This document shows positions 54,901 to 60,900 of a DNA stretch of 64,000 nucleotides, one piece after another. Every line of letters begins with the position of its first letter. Within the stretch, counting starts at the first letter, position 1. Both the position numbers and the translations under genes were made by a program. Under the pieces are notes generated by a model. That model was given only the letters and a program-made list of their open reading frames with translations, ran no database searches and had not been told where the DNA came from. The DNA is from Apostichopus californicus (Eukaryota > Echinodermata > Holothuroidea > Aspidochirotida > Stichopodidae). The stretch is from positions 40,951 to 104,950 of the forward strand of contig JAIPMN010000066.1 of assembly GCA_020650975.1 (NCBI GenBank), in the 5' to 3' direction.

Positions 54901-57900
54901 AAAGACCCCTATTCCCCTCCTCCATGTGACCATCCCTCCCTTCACCATCCCAACTCCATCATCCCACTGTAACTCTATCATCCCAACTCCACCTTCCCAC
55001 CATTTTCAGACAATTTACAGTAAAGCTGAACAGAGCTCTATCCCATAAGCCCCTCTACAGTAAATTGACAAGCAACAAACTTGAGGCACTGTACATGCAT
55101 GTATAAAGGTTTACCATATCATTTACCAACAACACCCCTGGATCACAGGGCCAGTTCAGTTACAGTATCCTACATGCCAAATGTGGTTTTTATTTTTTTG
55201 AACTTTCCTGTTTGCAAACAACTTCTCACAATGGAAGGAAATGATGAGAAAAATTATTTGGTAACAACAAATTCTCAGCTTACCTTCTGGCCTCTTCTAA
55301 TCGCATCAAATATTCCTGTGCCTTCAGTTCCTTCTCTTTTTGTATCCTTGCTCTCTCCATTTAAAACCCAATACTTGAAAAAACACCTACTGTACTCCAA
55401 TGGGAAACCCTTTGCACGCTCTATAAAGCCTAAGCTGTTTAAAATCCTGCTCGCTGTGCAGTGAGAAAACCGTTCATATTCCTTATGTAAAAGTTTAAAC
55501 TTCACAGATTTGAGTTTTCAGTCTATTCAAAGTTTTAATTCTTTTCTTTTTTTCAAATGATACAAAAAAAAAGTTAACCCGTTTAGTACACAGAACTACA
55601 ATAATAAATGGCATCTACGCTTCACGACACACCTATGAGAAGTGAGTATGAGGTCATTACCGTCAATCCGTCACAGCCATGCTTTGCTAGAATCCAAGTA
55701 TAAACATACATATATGTAATATTATTAAAATAATCAAACCATGTAACATAACACTAGAATCTACACGGATATGATTACAAGCGAAAACAGAGAAGTGATC
55801 CGAGTACATAAAGGAGCTCCACCCAAAAAAAAAAAAAAAAAAGGAAAGGAAAAAAACAAGATATACTCTCCACACAAATCTGTATCAGTTCAGTTTTCAG
55901 AAGTATCCAATTCAGAATTGTTAGTTTCACTTGGTGACCACACCGACTCGATTTAGACTGAGGAAGCAACGCAACTTCCTGTATGGCGGCAAATTGAGAA
56001 CCGTATATATTTATCCAAACTTACTTTTTGGCTTCTTCCAAGTGGCACAAGTACTGGTATGCCACGTTCTTCATTCTCTCCGCGTCCATCTCGTCGGCAG
56101 TGGTACGGTGAGGTAAGTCTTCATTCTCGGCTGTTTGACAAAAATAGAATGTGATCGTTATCTAAAACTTGCAATGAAAAAACTGCAACGCTACTTCGTA
56201 AGACAAACCAGTATTTCTGATGTCCTGATGAGGTTGTTCTCTTAGACTGCAGCATGGTCTATACAGAGCTCTAGTTGGCACAGTACCTACAGCTGGTCAA
56301 AGAACACTGGACTTAAAGGTTGGTCGCTGAGTATGACCTGTGTCAAATCTTCTGAAGCTAAATATACAAATTATGCAAAACTTTTTAAATGATACTTGAA
56401 AATAGTCAAACTATAGATTATGTAAACTGTGGACCTTTCATCCTGGGCATAGCTTACATCAAACTTTCCTTTGGAATCATACATTTTCTCATTCAAGTAG
56501 AAATAGAGAGAGATATATATTTTGTATTTATACGTTCTAGTGGTTCTTTTTGCCTCTTTATCTAGGCTTAAGCTAGAGATATAGTCGGTTGAATGCATTT
56601 CAACTACATTTTCATAATCCAATGGCATACCTGGATATACAGATCTGTCATTAACAAACTCTGTTGATCCTTCTCAATGTTTTGTATTCAATTAAGAAAC
56701 TTATTCCTCGGTTTAAGGCCAACATTACTAATGCTATGGTACAGCAGACGGGAGGCCTTTGAAGCCAACTAAACCACAGCTTAGTGGCCTTAGGTTTGGG
56801 TCCTGGCCAGTGGTCAGTTGAAGTAAGGTGGGCTTTTCATCCACAGAAACCTGGTGCCATTTCTCCACACGAGATGGTCTTCAAAACATTAAACATTTTT
56901 GCGCCATGGGTCAGCACAACTCACAGTAGACCAGACCTGCCTGTACTAAGTTTGCCTGTACATACTCAAACTCATATTTACTATGAATATGTACTCGTTC
57001 TAGTTGTTGGGACAAAATTGGAATGTAGAATAGATAATAGTGCAAACTCAAGTGCTCTTACCCTCTCTTACAGACTTGTACTCATACTGTAGCAAGAGGA
57101 AATGTATTTGAGCTAGTAATCCAGATGTTGTACTCATATTACTACTTGTGTCTGCAGTTGACCTTCAAATATGAATCTGCTGTACCAAATGCAGCTGCTA
57201 CATGAGCTGACTAGAACATTGAAATGAATTTTAAAGTATAGTCTGTGATGGGTATGGTGATGGGGATGGGGATGGGGAGGGGGAGGGGCAGACAAGCCTA
57301 CGCCTGCTGGTTGGCAAAAATATAAAAGGGGAACTGTACCTTGCCTAAACTAAAACTGTACATGTATACTTTGTTCATCAAAATTGCAGAAAAGATCCTT
57401 AAGTGTATCTTGTTCCTGCTGTATGATTTAGCGAGTAAATAATTGCAGCAGAGACGCTTCAGTTTATCCCAAGTTGTAAAGATTTATTTTGCCAGGCCAC
57501 AAATAGGAAATAAATTCTGACATAAACTAAGAAAAAAAGACCAGAAATTACCAAGAATTTGAAAAGTACTACACAATCTTTGTTTACTTTAATTAGTGTT
57601 TATTGATTTTAAAACAAACCATCTCCTAATTTAACTTTACAATGGTGAGACAATGCAAAGCTAAATTTAGCTTCACAAAAAATGTCCCTCAGTACCTGGA
57701 TGCATAAATGAATTACAAATTAACTAAGGACTAGACACTTATTCTGTCAGTATTCTTTCTTCTCTCCAGCTGTTGTTTTTCTTTTCTTCCATTCCATTGT
57801 ACTAAAATTATTTCTTTGTCATTCTATTCTCTTGATTGCTTTCCAGTTGGACAGATACTAGCTTCAATTTCTTAAGCTTTAATACAACTTTCATTTTTTT

Positions 57901-60900
57901 AATTAATGCGCAATCATGTCACAAGTTTAACTGATATGAAATAATCAAAACTTTCCTTTTGGAAATTACAAGAACTTCAACGATAAAACTTAAAATTTCA
58001 AACAAGAACAGTTAAACAATGTAGCACTTTCAAAATATCACAGACTGACCCAAGTCTCTATTTACTTTTGTATTAAAGATTACTAAACCCGTAACCATGG
58101 AAGCGATTTGTACTTCAATGGGTCAATTGCTGTCCATCCGTTTCCAATTCTTAAGTGTGGAATTATTACCCTACCAGTAATCTCACACTTTGAAAGCCAT
58201 AGCAGTCTACTACATATTTCACTCTAAATCTGGTCTAGTCACGAATAACTAAGTAAGTTTTAAATAGCTGTCCGAGCAAATCCACGGGCACAAGACTAAA
58301 TTTTTTCAGACCCTACTATTGTACAGTAAATACCCAATCTGGATTCACTTTTACAACATGAATTTGCTGTACAGTGCAGATCATTTTACATATTTTCCGA
58401 AATGATTTACAAATTTTGGACAAACCACAAAACAAAGTAACTTCAGGGAGGAATTTGTCCAGTATCGCATCATAAAAATGCTAGATGGAAAATGGTCACA
58501 TTGCTAAGCAAAGTCCAAAGTTTTACACTAAACTGTTTTGCACAGAACCTATAGTCTTTCATTTACAGACAAACAACTCAGAGGCTTCACAAGAGCTACA
58601 ATAAATTTGAGCACTAAATTATCCACTGTGCTTTACCAAGGTTGCAGTACTGAAACATAAAACATTTGGAATTCAACTAGCCTAACATTGGAAATGTGAA
58701 AACATCAGTTCTCTTGAATACTGTTCCTAGTACGTACAGTACGTACTGATTGTTGGAATGAATCACATGCACATAATTACCATGTTTACTCTTCAATCGC
58801 TGAATTTGAAGATGAAAGTGGAACTGCAAAGCTACTAATACTCTGTTACTGTACATTAGGACAAAGTGTCCCTGTCATTAATAAACTAAAGGCTTTATCA
58901 TTAAATCATCTCAACTCTTGTGAAGTGAACACGATGTCTATAAGACTAGCAGAAATTAATGCCAAAACACAGAAACAAATATAAAGCCATTATAGCCATT
59001 AACAACTTTCCATTCATCGTCTAAATATAAAGTAGATACCCTGGGTATCAACACCCTGTGCTGTAAAAACATTCAACGAAGACCGTCGGAAAGATTTCAA
59101 CAAACTGTATTAAACTTACAGATCCAACAGGTGTCCCTCAATGAAGGGTGTCTATCCCTAGGTACCTCCGACACTGCAAAAGAAAAGGCCCGCCTCCTAG
59201 GCACTTCATCTGCATCTCTTCCACCTCTCACATTGGTTAGATACCTCGGACTTATCAACCCGTTAGCAAAATCGCTAAACACCGATACGACTTCTTCAGC
59301 TTTATTCCAGTTTATATCCATCATTTATTCTACGTTTGGCTAGAGCTCACTGAAGATGAGCGGGAAACGTACGTTTAACATCCCATTGAAATCACGTCGG
59401 CAGATCATCGAGAAATGTCCAATGCTACTACAATATCTGACAGATGGAGATGGTGCGATGCAGTAAATCCAAAAGTGAACCAAAATGAACTTGAAGAAAG
59501 ACTCATTTACCTATATGTAGTTCACCCAAACTAAAATTCCATGCTACCCATTGAACTTGTAGAGACTAGGTACCAGTAACTTCGAATGAGGCATGAAATT
59601 AAACACCATTTCAATTCTAATTTTGCTCTCCTCGGCTTAAACATGATCTTTTGGATAGTTTGGAACTGATATCATTCGACTGCAAGAGGATTGAACAAGC
59701 ATGCCAGAGTAACACAATAACATTAACATTGTGAAAAACTTTCAAATTTCAAATCACAACACCCACTTAACCAATCCGACCAGTTCCGAAGCATTTCTCA
59801 AAAATGTTACCCGCAGTGCATCCAATGCAGGTTACAAATTATCTAGGAACATTGTAAGACAAGACCTTCGAACACACATAGATCTGTAAACAGTCTGATT
59901 ATCACGAAAAGTGGGTGGAGGGAAAGCCGAGGCCCCCCAATTGTTTCCTCTCTGAAATAACAGCCACATCACTGGTGCCCTGGCACAATATAACTCTTTG
60001 AAGGCAATATGAGTACCCTTTCCTGTTGTTGTGAAGAAGCCCTGAAATCCTATCTGGCTGACATAAAATATTTGTACCAGCTAAGTGACTGATTGTTCTC
60101 AGGTCAAACTTGGCCAACTTTTGGAAAGTAATATCAATTGGCACAGAGTGGCTTTATGTGGAGTGCAATTGGTGTCATCCACAGTTCAATCAGGACTGAG
60201 ATAATTCCACTTGAGCCAAAAGAAAAATAATAATGATCTCTGTTATCAAGTGATTCATAGATCTTGGAGATCTCAAATTCTCTAGCATCATGAAATTGTC
60301 CTGACATCACTCAGACAATAGTCAAACCATTACAATATCATTACCACTGACAGTCAGTTTACTGTACAGTAAACATGGTAACAGAATTTGGTCATTCGGG
60401 AGGGGGAGGATGAGGGCAAGAGAGAGGGCAAGGGGGGCCCTCCATCAATGGCATAAGTCAAGACAGGATACTACCCAACAATTGGCTGCACGTTCAAATG
60501 TGCACATACTGTTATTCTTCTTGCACATTCTGCCTGGTGTTCCAAATTTTTACATGTACCCAGAGATTAGGCAATTGGCCTAAAATGACAGCATATGGAT
60601 GTACCCAGAGAGAGTTAGGCAATTGGGTCTAACTCTTTCCCCCAACCAACTCCCCAACCCCTAACAGAGTTATAATACACCAGACTTTCCCGTCAACAGT
60701 CTCTAATACATACATGGTCCAAAATGACACTTAATGGATGATATTTTGCGACTTTCAATAACTGACAGATTACAATATATTTCAATTCTGTTTCAGGGAA
60801 AACTAATGTTAATATGGTGCCTTTATATACCTCTGATGTGCTTCAAGAATATATATTCCCACAGGTCTGTAATCTGCATTCAAATGATAATAAGTTACTT

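Larger units (their letters stand above)
47537..56024 (-). other. intron 2
   Basis: 8.5 kb. Holds the 11-bp and 46-50-bp tandem repeats, (ATTC)n-like sequence near 49840 and an A18 run near 55827. TGTACAGTA-type words are frequent. No coding potential recognised. Confidence 0.85.
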
